Assembly (NCBI GenBank): GCA_037445375.1
Contig: JBBIKS010000035.1
Coordinates: 1 to 24,427, forward strand
Reading direction: 5' to 3'
Length of the DNA: 24,427 bases
DNA from: DYHD01 sp037445375
GTDB lineage: Bacteria > Nitrospirota > Thermodesulfovibrionia > Thermodesulfovibrionales > Dissulfurispiraceae
In this document: one piece after another, positions 16,632 to 24,375 of the stretch
Layout: every line of letters begins with the position of its first letter
Position numbering within the stretch: position 1 is the stretch's first letter
Position numbers and translations under genes: made by a program
Notes under the pieces: model-generated
The model's database searches: none
Told to the model about the DNA's origin: nothing
The model's input: the letters and a program-made list of their open reading frames with translations, nothing else

Positions 16632-16880
16632 CCAAAAATATCATAGTTCTGAAAAATACAATCTAAGATTATCATATGGCAGACACTAAATAGTGTCTGT
16701 CCATAAAGTCGAGTTCTCATGGTGAGCCTTGCTGGAGCAGGTTTGTAACCTGCTCCATAATTTTTGCTGAATGAGCATGATTTTAATAATAGCACATCTT
16801 TGATATTGCGAAATAAGGGTTCAAGTTGCAAACTTGAACCCGCAAAAGCCTGCTATTTTAGAATTTAGCGGATTTTTGGG
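16632..16880. repeat. MITE/REP-like element, copy B
   Basis: Fills nearly the whole gap between convergent aspB and GT9. The ends form an imperfect inverted repeat of about 30 bases: left from 16632 (CCAAAAATATCATAGTTCTG...) and right to 16880, whose reverse complement begins CCCAAAAATCCGCTAAATTC. Inside are three hairpins: 16676-16704 (13-pair stem with one bulge, core AGACACTAAATAGTGTCT), 16734-16756 (10-base stem GGAGCAGGTT, loop TGT) and 16817-16841 (11-base stem GGGTTCAAGTT, loop GCA). The ends and first hairpin match copy C near 19685-19890; the second hairpin region matches copy A near 877-927. It could also act as a bidirectional terminator. Confidence 0.6.
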
Positions 16881-17894
16881 TTATAAATTCCGTAGTTTAT
16901 TAAGTACCGTCGAGACAGAAATTTCTGCAAGGCATCTTTTGTATTCGCAATCTCTTAACATTGAAGCATCGCAAGGCGAACATTCATAATTAGATGAAAT
17001 TACCATGACATTAGCATAAGGCGGTTTCCATATAAGAGGATCTGTTGGCCCAAAAATCACGACTGACTTGTGACATAATAACGATGCAAGATGTGATACG
17101 CCTGAATCATTTCCGAGATAAATATCGGAAAGACTAAGCAAAGAAGAAACCATCATTAGTTCAGTATTGGAAATATGAATAATATTTCTTTTTCCCTTGA
17201 TAAAATTGTTTATCATTGCTTTAGTCGAGACTGACTCTGCATGCCCGCTAAAAATAAGCATAAATGGCTTATAATCTCTCAAAAGGGCTTCAATTATTTC
17301 AAAGTAATTCTCAATTGCCCAGCACTTTTGCACCCCTCCACTGCCAAGATGTATTGATATTAAAGGGCTTTTATTGTCATACCCTGAATTAAACAGAAAA
17401 TTTCTCGCTGTATCTATGTTAATTAAAGAGATTTTAAGAAGGGTTGAAGCATATTGCTGAGTGAAAATATTTTTTGGGATAAATATTTTGCATTTATTTG
17501 CAAGCTGCCTTAATCTAAATTCAGCGGCATTTATTTTTATATTCTTATCAGGTATGGTTTTAATCTCGGTTGTCTCGGGCAGCAATTTTTTGATACTATT
17601 TGCAACAATTGAGGGATCTTTTGTTGAGAAAACAAATGCCTTCCCGAATTGACTAAAAAATCTTTTCAGGGAAATATCTTTGCTGTCTGTGTATAGAGGC
17701 AAGTAAAATGAACTGCTTAGCCTTGAGTGCTGATTGATAACCCCCGCTTTCAATAAAAAACCTGCAATTTCATCCCTTGCTGAGAGGTGCAGAAAGTTAT
17801 CGCCCTTTATTAAACAAATAGCCGGCAAGGAGAGTAAAACATCTCCAAGCGCCCCGTCGTGATGGATGAAAATCTTATGACTCATTTGAAGCAA
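16881..17894 (-). CDS. Glycosyltransferase family 9 (heptosyltransferase-like)
   Basis: A 337-residue GT9 enzyme of the type that adds ADP-heptose or a related sugar to the LPS inner core at the cytoplasmic face of the inner membrane. IFIHHDGALGDVLLSLPAI at the N-terminus is the conserved GDxxLxxP segment. ISIHLGSGGVQKCWAIENY lies mid-protein. GNDSGVSHLASLL with VVIFGPTDP is the nucleotide-sugar-binding signature. A Cys cluster near the C-terminus (CSPCDASMLRDCEYKRC) is frequent in heptosyltransferases. The first codons (MLQMSHKIFIH) leave two ATGs; the second, at 17885, is also plausible. The acceptor is unknown. It is not tightly linked to other LPS genes here. Confidence 0.85.
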   Translation of the reverse strand: MLQMSHKIFIHHDGALGDVLLSLPAICLIKGDNFLHLSARDEIAGFLLKAGVINQHSRLSSSFYLPLYTDSKDISLKRFFSQFGKAFVFSTKDPSIVANSIKKLLPETTEIKTIPDKNIKINAAEFRLRQLANKCKIFIPKNIFTQQYASTLLKISLINIDTARNFLFNSGYDNKSPLISIHLGSGGVQKCWAIENYFEIIEALLRDYKPFMLIFSGHAESVSTKAMINNFIKGKRNIIHISNTELMMVSSLLSLSDIYLGNDSGVSHLASLLCHKSVVIFGPTDPLIWKPPYANVMVISSNYECSPCDASMLRDCEYKRCLAEISVSTVLNKLRNL

Positions 17895-17936
17895 TTCAGA
17901 ATTAAAAGTAAGACGGCTTCTTTCAGGAAGAATGTT

Positions 17937-18626
17937 TCAATAGCTAAAAGATCGTCTTTTCGGTAGCCATAATTTAATTGTAATCAGTCCGATAGCAAAG
18001 CCGCCTATATGAGCGAACCATGCAACGCCTCCCTGCTGCCCTGTTCCATAGCTGAGCATCCCTGAAACTATCTGTATAACTGCCCAGAAGCCGATTACGA
18101 CTATGGCCGGGAGCCTGACTATCTGCCAGAAAAAACCAAAGAAAAAAAATGTATATACCTTAGCCTTTGGGAATAGCAAGAGATATGCACCCAAAACCCC
18201 TGAAACTGCACCGCTTGCGCCTATCATAGGTATTAAAGAACCGGAATCTGTGAGTGCATGTGCATATGCAGCAATAGCTCCGGAAAATAAATAGAAGATC
18301 AGGAATCTTATATGACCAAGAGAGTCTTCAATATTATTACCGAAAATCCAGAGATAAAGCATATTACCCGCAAGATGCAAAAAACCGCCATGCAAAAACA
18401 TTGATGTAAAAACACTTACGATCGGGTTAACTGGCTGTATTATAACGGGGTGTATTATATTAAAAGACAATAGATTTTGAGGAATTGCACCAAAGTAATA
18501 AGCTATTTTCTCTATTCCCAATGGGGATGTTATCTGCCAGATAAAAATCATGCAGTTCAAAGCGATTAACCCAATAGTAATAAAAGGGAAGACTTGGGCA
18601 GGATTGTCATCTTTAAAGGGTATCAC
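17937..18626 (-). CDS. Rhomboid-family intramembrane serine protease
   Basis: A 229-residue polytopic membrane protein with the rhomboid catalytic dyad: Ser138 in GASGAVSG and His206 in WFAHIGGF. FLHGGFLHLAGNMLYLWIFG (about 77-96) supplies the oxyanion-region His and Asn. Six core membrane segments are apparent. The N-terminus (MIPFKDDNPA) is the usual start of this bacterial subfamily, read from GTG at 18626; the G of that GTG is also the last base of the dppB TAG stop, so translation is coupled. Substrates cannot be inferred. The hydrophobic insert FFFFGFFW lies in the cytosolic/membrane boundary region near 160. Confidence 0.92.
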   Translation of the reverse strand: MIPFKDDNPAQVFPFITIGLIALNCMIFIWQITSPLGIEKIAYYFGAIPQNLLSFNIIHPVIIQPVNPIVSVFTSMFLHGGFLHLAGNMLYLWIFGNNIEDSLGHIRFLIFYLFSGAIAAYAHALTDSGSLIPMIGASGAVSGVLGAYLLLFPKAKVYTFFFFGFFWQIVRLPAIVVIGFWAVIQIVSGMLSYGTGQQGGVAWFAHIGGFAIGLITIKLWLPKRRSFSY

Positions 18627-19597
18627 TATCTCACCCTTATTCTTGGGTCTAAAATAGCATAAGAGATATCAGCTATCAAATTTCCTATGAGAGTCAAGAC
18701 AGCCCCTATAACCAGTATTCCCATAATAGTTGGATAGTCCCTTGACATTGCAGATGAATAAAAAAGCTGACCCATGCCGGGTATTGAAAATATTGTCTCG
18801 AATATGACACTGCCGCCTATCAGACCGGGAATAGCAAGGCCAAGAATTGTAACGATAGGCAAAAGGGCATTTCTTAAGGCATGATTTATTACAATATCAG
18901 ATTCCTTGAGGCCTTTCGCCTTCGCAGTTCTAATATAGTCTTGCTTTAATACCTCAAGCATACTTGAACGGCAGTATCTGCTCAATCCCGCAATTCCTCC
19001 AAATGCACTAATGCCGACAGGCAGTATTAGATGTTTTATCCAGTCAATTAATCTCTCAAAATGATTCATTTCTGAGACATCAATGCTCTGTATCCCAGAA
19101 ATTGGGAGCCAGCCAAGGGTTACCCCGAATATTATCATTAGTATAAGAGCAAGCCAGAAGGTTGGGGTAGAAAAACCTATAAAAACAAATACGGTGGTGA
19201 GCTTGTCGAATAAGGAATATTGTTTGGTAGCAGATAATATCCCAACAGGTATTGCTATCATCAGAATCAAAATTAATGAAAGCATATTGATTGTGAGGGT
19301 TACCGGTATTCTTTCATTGATTTTATCTGTAACCTTTTTCCCATCCGTGAAGGATTTTCCAAAATCAAGCATTACAAATCTTTTAAGCCACTCAAAATAC
19401 TGTATATGCAAGGGTTTATCAAGACCGTATATTTTTTTCAGGTTTTCCCTTGCCTGTGTTGATGCCTTAAGTGACATCTCTGTCTCAACCTCTACAGGGC
19501 TGCCAGGTGCGAGGTGTATTACTGAGAATGATATTAATGTAATCCCAAAAATAAGGGGGATCATTAATAAAATACGCTTTAAAATATATGAAAGCAT
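18626..19597 (-). CDS. DppB-type ABC transporter permease
   Basis: A 323-residue inner-membrane permease of the dipeptide/oligopeptide/nickel family (BPD_transp_1). It starts MLSYILKRILLMIPLIFGIT and has SVIHLAPGSPV, both typical of DppB/OppB. The EAA loop that contacts the ATPase is KAKGLKESDIVINHALRNAL, followed by GGSVIFETIFSIPGMGQLF. It ends DPRIRVR. A complete importer also needs a DppC-type permease, two ATPases and a substrate-binding protein, none of which is in this window. The gene therefore stands alone with the rhomboid gene, with which it shares one base. The substrate is unknown. Confidence 0.9.
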   Translation of the reverse strand: MLSYILKRILLMIPLIFGITLISFSVIHLAPGSPVEVETEMSLKASTQARENLKKIYGLDKPLHIQYFEWLKRFVMLDFGKSFTDGKKVTDKINERIPVTLTINMLSLILILMIAIPVGILSATKQYSLFDKLTTVFVFIGFSTPTFWLALILMIIFGVTLGWLPISGIQSIDVSEMNHFERLIDWIKHLILPVGISAFGGIAGLSRYCRSSMLEVLKQDYIRTAKAKGLKESDIVINHALRNALLPIVTILGLAIPGLIGGSVIFETIFSIPGMGQLFYSSAMSRDYPTIMGILVIGAVLTLIGNLIADISYAILDPRIRVR

Positions 19598-19961
19598 GTG
19601 GTTAGCCTTTGATGGTTATGGTTATATTTTAAATTCTAACATAAAAACCATGCTGAGTGCTTGATTTTTCAGTATCTATCGTTTTTTAATTCTAAAAATA
19701 CAATTAGATTTTTACACAGCAGACATGATTTGGTGTCAGTGCCTGTGTATGCGAGACGACAGACGAGGGACGAAAAACTTCAATCTTAGCGGAAGCGGTC
19801 ATCCGTCGTCACTCGGCGTTCTTATACCGACTCTGACGCTAAGTTGTGAAAGGTTTTTTGGGTATCAATGCCTGCTCTTTTAGAATTAAACGCATTTTTT
19901 TTGGTTAAGGAAAGGTATTAAAGAAAATGCTGCGGCTTTTTTCGCATTACTTGTTTGAAGT
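19598..19961. other. Intergenic region between nrdR and dppB
   Basis: A 364-base gap between two minus-strand genes. It is dominated by repeat copy C (about 19685-19890). The remaining bases, 19598-19684 and 19891-19961, are AT-rich; they must hold any dppB promoter, but no clear -35/-10 pair was found. No protein remnant or RNA gene is recognised. Confidence 0.5.
19685..19890. repeat. MITE/REP-like element, copy C
   Basis: Bounded by a perfect 13-base terminal inverted repeat: TTTAATTCTAAAA at 19685-19697 and TTTTAGAATTAAA at 19878-19890 (206 bases overall). Inside, TACACAG (19713-19719) pairs with CTGTGTA (19743-19749), enclosing GACA/TGTC (19722-19725, 19734-19737); this corresponds to the GCAGACA...TGTC hairpin of copy B. 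A second stem-loop pairs CTTAGCG (19785-19791) with CGCTAAG (19837-19843), extended by flanking AAAAAC/GTTTTT. Left-end AAAATACAAT and right-end CCTGCTCTTTTAGAATT match copy B in the same order and nearly the same spacing. Confidence 0.55.
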
Positions 19962-20414
19962 TCATTTATCGAAAAGGTTTTTGACCTCGTGAATCAAATC
20001 ATTTATGTCTTTAAACTGCCGATAAACTGAAGCAAATCTAACATATGCAACCTTATCAATCTCTTTCAAAGCTGATACAACTTCCTCGCCAATCCATGAA
20101 CTGGGAATCTCTTTTGCTCCTGTGTTAATAAGTTTTTTTTCTATTTTAGAAATGACTTCTTCTAATATTTCTATAGATATGGGTCTTTTTTCGCATGCTT
20201 TCTTGAGTCCGGCGAGTATTTTTTGGCGGTCATAAGGTTCGCGGCTGTCATCTTTCTTGATTACCAGCGGCAGGGGGTCTTCAACCCTTTCATAAGATGT
20301 GAAGCGATTGCTGCATTTGAGGCATTCCCTTCTTCGTCTGATAGCCTCTCCATCTTTGCTCATCCGGGAGTCTATTACTTTATCTTCAATTGCACCGCAA
20401 AAGGGACACTTCAT
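19962..20414 (-). CDS. nrdR: Transcriptional repressor NrdR
   Basis: Nucleotide-sensing repressor of ribonucleotide reductase genes. The zinc ribbon is Cys3-Cys6 (MKCPFCG) and Cys31-Cys34 (ECLKCSNRF), followed by FTSYERVEDPL. The ATP-cone domain starts near residue 50 (LVIKKDDSREPYDRQKIL) and runs to about 140 (VAYVRFASVYRQFKDIND). At 150 residues it has the normal length. It lies 9 bases downstream of glyA and is last in the rpiB-glyA-nrdR group. glyA-nrdR adjacency is common. No ribonucleotide reductase gene is present in this window. Confidence 0.97.
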   Translation of the reverse strand: MKCPFCGAIEDKVIDSRMSKDGEAIRRRRECLKCSNRFTSYERVEDPLPLVIKKDDSREPYDRQKILAGLKKACEKRPISIEILEEVISKIEKKLINTGAKEIPSSWIGEEVVSALKEIDKVAYVRFASVYRQFKDINDLIHEVKNLFDK

Positions 20415-20423
20415 AGTTAATAT

Positions 20424-21674
20424 TTATACAAGGGCAGAATACACTGGAAATCTTCTTCCTAATTCCTTAACCTTTATGCTGATTTGATTAAGCATGGATA
20501 TATTATCGAAATTTTTCACGGCAACAGCAATCATCCCCGCTATTTCGTCCATCTCCTGTTCTCTCATGCCTCTCGTAGTCACGCTTGGAGTGCCAAGCCT
20601 TAACCCGCTTGCAATTGAGGCAGGTTTTTCGTCATAAGGTATTGCATTTTTATTGGCGGTTATGCCTGCTTTATCAAGAGATGCCTCAGCATCTTTGCCA
20701 GTTACATCCATGCCACTTAAATCTACAAGCATCAGGTGATTGTCAGTTCCGCCGGAGATAATCTTAAATTCATAATTCATCAATCTTTCAGCAAGTCTCT
20801 TAGCATTTCTGATCACTTGCTTTTGATACTCTATGAATTCCTTCGACAGGGCTTCATTAAATGCGACTGCTTTTGCAGCAATAACATGCATGAGCGGACC
20901 ACCCTGAATTCCGGGGAAAACCATTTTATCTATTACCTTTGCATATTTCTCTTTGCACATTATTATCCCGCCTCTTGGACCTCTCATGGTTTTGTGCGTA
21001 GTAGATGTCACAAAATCAGCATGTGGAACAGGAGACGGATGCTGTCCACATGCTATCAATCCTGCTATATGAGCTATATCGGCAAGGAGCAAAGCCCTAT
21101 TATCATGAGCTATCTTGGCGAATGCTTCAAAATCAATAATTCTTGAGTATGCGCTTGCTCCTACGACGATTATCTTAGGCTTATGCTTCTGGGTGAGTTC
21201 TTTAACCTCGTCCATATCTATAAATCCAGTATCCCTATTTACGCCATAAAAGAATGTTTTGTATAACATCCCCGTGAAATTGACAGGCGACCCATGTGAG
21301 AGATGCCCGCCGTGATTAAGGCTCATGCCGAGTATTGTATCGCCGGGGTTAAGAACGGAAAAAAAGACTGCCATATTAGCTTGGGTGCCGGAATGAGGCT
21401 GAACATTAATATGTTCTGCGCCAAAGAGCCTTTTAGCCCTTTCAATTGCAAGCGTTTCGACTACATCAGCATATTCGCAGCCACCGTAGTATCTCCTATC
21501 AGGATATCCCTCAGCATATTTATTTGTAAAAACAGAACCCTGAGCCTCTAACACAGCCTTGCTCGCATAATTTTCTGACGCTATAAGGATGATTTTATCC
21601 TCTTCTCTTTGAGCCTCTTTTATTGCTGCTTCATAAATATTAGGGTCAACTTGTTTTAGATATTGAAGATTCAT
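20424..21674 (-). CDS. glyA: Serine hydroxymethyltransferase
   Basis: PLP enzyme that converts serine and tetrahydrofolate to glycine and 5,10-methylene-tetrahydrofolate. ILIASENYASKAV is at 29-41 and NKYAEGYPDRRYYGGCE at 51-67. VQPHSGTQANMAVF follows, then LADIAHIAGLI. The PLP-binding Lys is Lys228 in TSTTHKTMRGPRGG. Full length at 416 residues. The ATG overlaps the rpiB stop by 4 bases (ATGA), with GAGAG inside the rpiB end as ribosome binding site. Together with nrdR it links one-carbon supply with deoxynucleotide control. Confidence 0.97.
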   Translation of the reverse strand: MNLQYLKQVDPNIYEAAIKEAQREEDKIILIASENYASKAVLEAQGSVFTNKYAEGYPDRRYYGGCEYADVVETLAIERAKRLFGAEHINVQPHSGTQANMAVFFSVLNPGDTILGMSLNHGGHLSHGSPVNFTGMLYKTFFYGVNRDTGFIDMDEVKELTQKHKPKIIVVGASAYSRIIDFEAFAKIAHDNRALLLADIAHIAGLIACGQHPSPVPHADFVTSTTHKTMRGPRGGIIMCKEKYAKVIDKMVFPGIQGGPLMHVIAAKAVAFNEALSKEFIEYQKQVIRNAKRLAERLMNYEFKIISGGTDNHLMLVDLSGMDVTGKDAEASLDKAGITANKNAIPYDEKPASIASGLRLGTPSVTTRGMREQEMDEIAGMIAVAVKNFDNISMLNQISIKVKELGRRFPVYSALV

Positions 21675-22123
21675 ATTATAAAAACTCTCTTTTCAATAAT
21701 GTGGATTTTTTTCAATCTATTAAAATGCCTTTCACCCTCAAATGGGGTATTAATCCATGTGACAACTATTTCTTTAGCAAGGTCTATGCCGACTATCCTT
21801 CCACCAAGAACTAATATGTTTGCATCATTATGAAGCCTGCTCATCTTAGCGGTAAAAAGCTCGTTGCATAGAGAGGCACGGATATTCTTGAATTTATTGG
21901 CGACTATTGACATCCCAATACCTGTGCCGCATATAAGAATGCCTCTTTCTGCCTGTCCTGATGATACAGCAAGAGAGACCTTCTCGCCAAAATCAGGATA
22001 ATCAACAGACTCAGTTGAATTTGCTCCATAATCAATATGTTCATGCCCATGCTGTTTGAGAATTTCAGCAACTTCTCTTTTCAAGGCAAAACCTGCATGA
22101 TCTGAGCCTATAGCAAAAAACAT
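21671..22123 (-). CDS. rpiB: Ribose-5-phosphate isomerase B
   Basis: Interconverts ribose 5-phosphate and ribulose 5-phosphate (LacAB/RpiB family). GSDHAGFALK at 6-15 holds the conserved Asp-His. The catalytic Cys65 lies in ILICGTGIGMSIVANK. RASLCNELFTAKMSRLHNDANILVLGGR completes the active site. At 150 residues it is full length. A GAGG sequence about 8 bases before the ATG serves as ribosome binding site, and a good promoter lies in the short gap to argF. The following glyA overlaps by 4 bases. The rpiB-glyA-nrdR order is common in diverse bacteria. Confidence 0.96.
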   Translation of the reverse strand: MFFAIGSDHAGFALKREVAEILKQHGHEHIDYGANSTESVDYPDFGEKVSLAVSSGQAERGILICGTGIGMSIVANKFKNIRASLCNELFTAKMSRLHNDANILVLGGRIVGIDLAKEIVVTWINTPFEGERHFNRLKKIHIIEKRVFII

Positions 22124-22159
22124 TTAGCAGCCTCTTATGCCGTGATTTCATGAGCAATT

Positions 22160-22189
22160 ATCATAAATAAGAAAAAATATTGAAGTCAA
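22160..22189 (-). promoter_or_regulatory. Sigma-70 type promoter for rpiB-glyA-nrdR
   Basis: On the minus strand TTGACT (22189-22184) and TATGAT (22165-22160) are separated by 18 bases, each one mismatch from consensus. Transcription would begin near 22153, about 30 bases before the rpiB ATG. This separates rpiB-glyA-nrdR from the arginine genes upstream. Confidence 0.6.
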
Positions 22190-22190
22190 G

Positions 22191-22210
22191 AAATGAAGTG
22201 GTCTTCATTT
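22191..22210 (-). terminator. Hairpin at the argF stop, possible weak terminator
   Basis: AAATGAAG and CTTCATTT form a perfect 8-base stem with a 4-base loop, overlapping the last base of the argF stop and directly preceding the rpiB promoter. The stem is AT-rich and no T-run follows at once on the minus strand, so termination would be inefficient. It could instead protect the argF 3' end. Confidence 0.3.
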
Positions 22211-23115
22211 TATTTAACCAAGAATTCTAAAATTGCCTTTTCAGAATGGAGCCTGTTCTCAGCTTGCTCGAACACTAAGCAATTTTCTCCGTTCATCACA
22301 TCATCTGTTATCTCTTCACCTCTATGGGCAGGCAGGCAATGCAGCACTATGGCATCTTTTTTGGCGCAATTCAGTAGCCGATTGTTTATCTGATAATCTT
22401 TGAACTTTGCTTTTTTCTTCTCACTATCTTTTTCCTGTCCCATGCTAACCCATACATCTGTGTAAAGCACATCAGCCCTGCCTGCTGCTTCCTCAGGATT
22501 CCGTATGATAATAATTTCTCCTGATAGGTTTTCCTTTGCCCTCTGCAAAACATTATAATCTGGTTCAAAGCCTTCTGGGCAGGCAATTGTCAGGTTGATT
22601 CCAGTTTTTGCGGCGGCTTCAATCAGTGAGTTAGCAACATTGTTGCCATCTCCTATATAAGCAAGGTTGATTCCCTTCAATCTGCCTTTACTCTCATATA
22701 TTGTCATTAAATCAGCAATAGCCTGACATGGATGATGCTTATCGGAAAGACCATTTATTACAGGATGAGAAAAATGCATTGCAAACTCCTCGATTGTTGA
22801 ATGCAGATATGTTCTCATAACCGTAGAAGATAAATACCCTGACAATACCTTGGCAGTATCTGAAATGGTCTCTCCTCTACCGAGCTGCAAATCGTTTGAA
22901 TATATATATATAGCCTGACCGCCCAATTGATAAATCCCAACCTCAAAAGAAATCCTTGTCCTAGTGGATGGTTTTTGGAAGATCATTCCTACGCTTTTGC
23001 CGAGCAATGGACGCTTATTAGCATCAGCGCCTGATTTCAGCTCTATTGACCTTTTTATCAGATGCACTATTTCATCTTCCGAAAGATCCCACACGGTTAG
23101 TAAATCTCTTTTCAT
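22210..23115 (-). CDS. argF: Ornithine carbamoyltransferase
   Basis: Transfers a carbamoyl group to ornithine to form citrulline, the step before argininosuccinate synthase. The carbamoyl-phosphate site is KPSTRTRISFE (48-58). SDTAKVLSGYLS, HPCQAIADL and GDGNNVANSL follow. The ornithine-side HCLPAHRGEEI is present near residue 260. At 301 residues it is full length. It starts 4 bases after the argD stop and is clearly co-transcribed with it. argG, the next enzyme in the pathway, is in a different cluster of the same window. Confidence 0.97.
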   Translation of the reverse strand: MKRDLLTVWDLSEDEIVHLIKRSIELKSGADANKRPLLGKSVGMIFQKPSTRTRISFEVGIYQLGGQAIYIYSNDLQLGRGETISDTAKVLSGYLSSTVMRTYLHSTIEEFAMHFSHPVINGLSDKHHPCQAIADLMTIYESKGRLKGINLAYIGDGNNVANSLIEAAAKTGINLTIACPEGFEPDYNVLQRAKENLSGEIIIIRNPEEAAGRADVLYTDVWVSMGQEKDSEKKKAKFKDYQINNRLLNCAKKDAIVLHCLPAHRGEEITDDVMNGENCLVFEQAENRLHSEKAILEFLVK

Positions 23116-23119
23116 GGGA

Positions 23120-24310
23120 TTATTTAAAAACCTCCCTTAATACATCAATTAGTTTAGCAATATCATCCTCGGTTATTATCAGAGGAGGCGTAAACCTCAA
23201 AACATTCCCTGCGGTGCAGTTTATTAAAAAACCTCTCTCAAGGCATGATTTCACAAAAGAAGTGCCATCTACAGCAAGCTCCATGCCGACCATGAGCCCT
23301 TTGCCTCTGACATCCACTACGATTTTTGGATATCTTATCTTTAGCTCCAGTAGTTGTTCTCTGAAATATCTGCCAGTCCTTTTACAATGGTCTAAAAGAT
23401 ACCCATCCTCTAGAATTGCTTCTAATGCCGCTATTGCAGAGGCACAGACTAATGGATTTCCGCCGAATGTAGATGCATGGCTGCCCGGCTGAAAGACAGA
23501 TGCTGTTTTTTCTGTAGCAAGCAATGCCCCTATTGGTACACCGCCGCCCAGACCTTTAGCAAGGGTTATAATATCAGGTTTTATACCGTAATGCTCATAA
23601 GCAAATAGCTTGCCAGTTCTGCCCATGCCAGTTTGAACCTCGTCAAGTATCAGGAGTACATTGTTTTCATCGCATATCTGCCTGACATTTTTAAGGTAAT
23701 CATCAGATGGCAGTCTAATGCCGCCTTCTCCCTGAATGGGTTCAAGGATAACCGCGCATGTTTTGTTGCTTATAGCTGCTTTAAGGGCATCTGCATCATT
23801 AAAAGGTATGTGTTTGAAGCCTGCAACAAGGGGCTCAAAGCCTTTCTGGAATTTTTCCTGACCGGTAGCGGTAAGGCTCGCAAGAGTCCTCCCGTGAAAG
23901 GAATTTATGGTAGAAATAATCTCATAACGTTCCTCTCCATAAAACTCTTTGGAGTATTTCCTTGCAAGTTTAATTGCAGCTTCATTTGCCTCAGCGCCAG
24001 AGTTGCAGAAAAATACTTTGTCTGCAAAAGAGTTCTTCACTATCAGTTTCGCCAGTTTTATCTGAGGCTCTATATGATAGAAATTTGAGACATGTATCAG
24101 CCTTTGAGCCTGCTTCTGAATTGCCACTACTATCTTAGGATGACAATGCCCTAAAATATTGACAGCGACACCGCCCAAAAAATCAATATATTCCTTGCCC
24201 TCTGAATCCCATACCTTTGCCCCCCTGCCTTTTACCAAAACCACAGGAAAACGGTTATATGTATTAAATAAATATCGCTGAGATTCTTCAATGGTTTTCT
24301 TTGAATCCAT
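23120..24310 (-). CDS. argD: Acetylornithine aminotransferase
   Basis: PLP-dependent class III aminotransferase that makes N-acetylornithine from N-acetylglutamate semialdehyde. FLGGVAVNILGHCHP lies near the N-terminus, FFCNSGAEANEAAIKLAR near 100-117, FHGRTLASL near 138, VILEPIQGEGG near 187 and LDEVQTGMGRTGK near 222. The PLP Lys is Lys252 in TLAKGLGGGVPIGA. I use the ATG at 24310 (MDSKKTIEE); an upstream TTG at 24328 would add six residues without a better ribosome binding site. Neither start has a strong one. It is followed closely by argF. Some ArgD enzymes also act on succinyl-diaminopimelate precursors, which cannot be judged here. Confidence 0.94.
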   Translation of the reverse strand: MDSKKTIEESQRYLFNTYNRFPVVLVKGRGAKVWDSEGKEYIDFLGGVAVNILGHCHPKIVVAIQKQAQRLIHVSNFYHIEPQIKLAKLIVKNSFADKVFFCNSGAEANEAAIKLARKYSKEFYGEERYEIISTINSFHGRTLASLTATGQEKFQKGFEPLVAGFKHIPFNDADALKAAISNKTCAVILEPIQGEGGIRLPSDDYLKNVRQICDENNVLLILDEVQTGMGRTGKLFAYEHYGIKPDIITLAKGLGGGVPIGALLATEKTASVFQPGSHASTFGGNPLVCASAIAALEAILEDGYLLDHCKRTGRYFREQLLELKIRYPKIVVDVRGKGLMVGMELAVDGTSFVKSCLERGFLINCTAGNVLRFTPPLIITEDDIAKLIDVLREVFK

Positions 24311-24375
24311 CTGAAAATGATAACACAATTTGTTAGAAACTTAAAAGGGCTTTCACCAGAATGAAAGAAACTTTA

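Noticed and set aside
16616..16831. A 71-codon minus-strand frame containing GAGYKPAPAR
   Set aside because: It is produced by reading through the palindromic repeat of copy B; such peptides arise wherever this kind of repeat occurs and there is no supporting start or homology.
16676..16841. A CRISPR-like series of repeats
   Set aside because: The three hairpins differ in sequence, are not direct repeats at regular spacing, and there are no cas genes.
19083..19664. A 193-codon plus-strand open frame opposite dppB
   Set aside because: It lies antisense to a well-matched DppB permease, has no recognisable motifs, and is explained by codon bias of the real gene.
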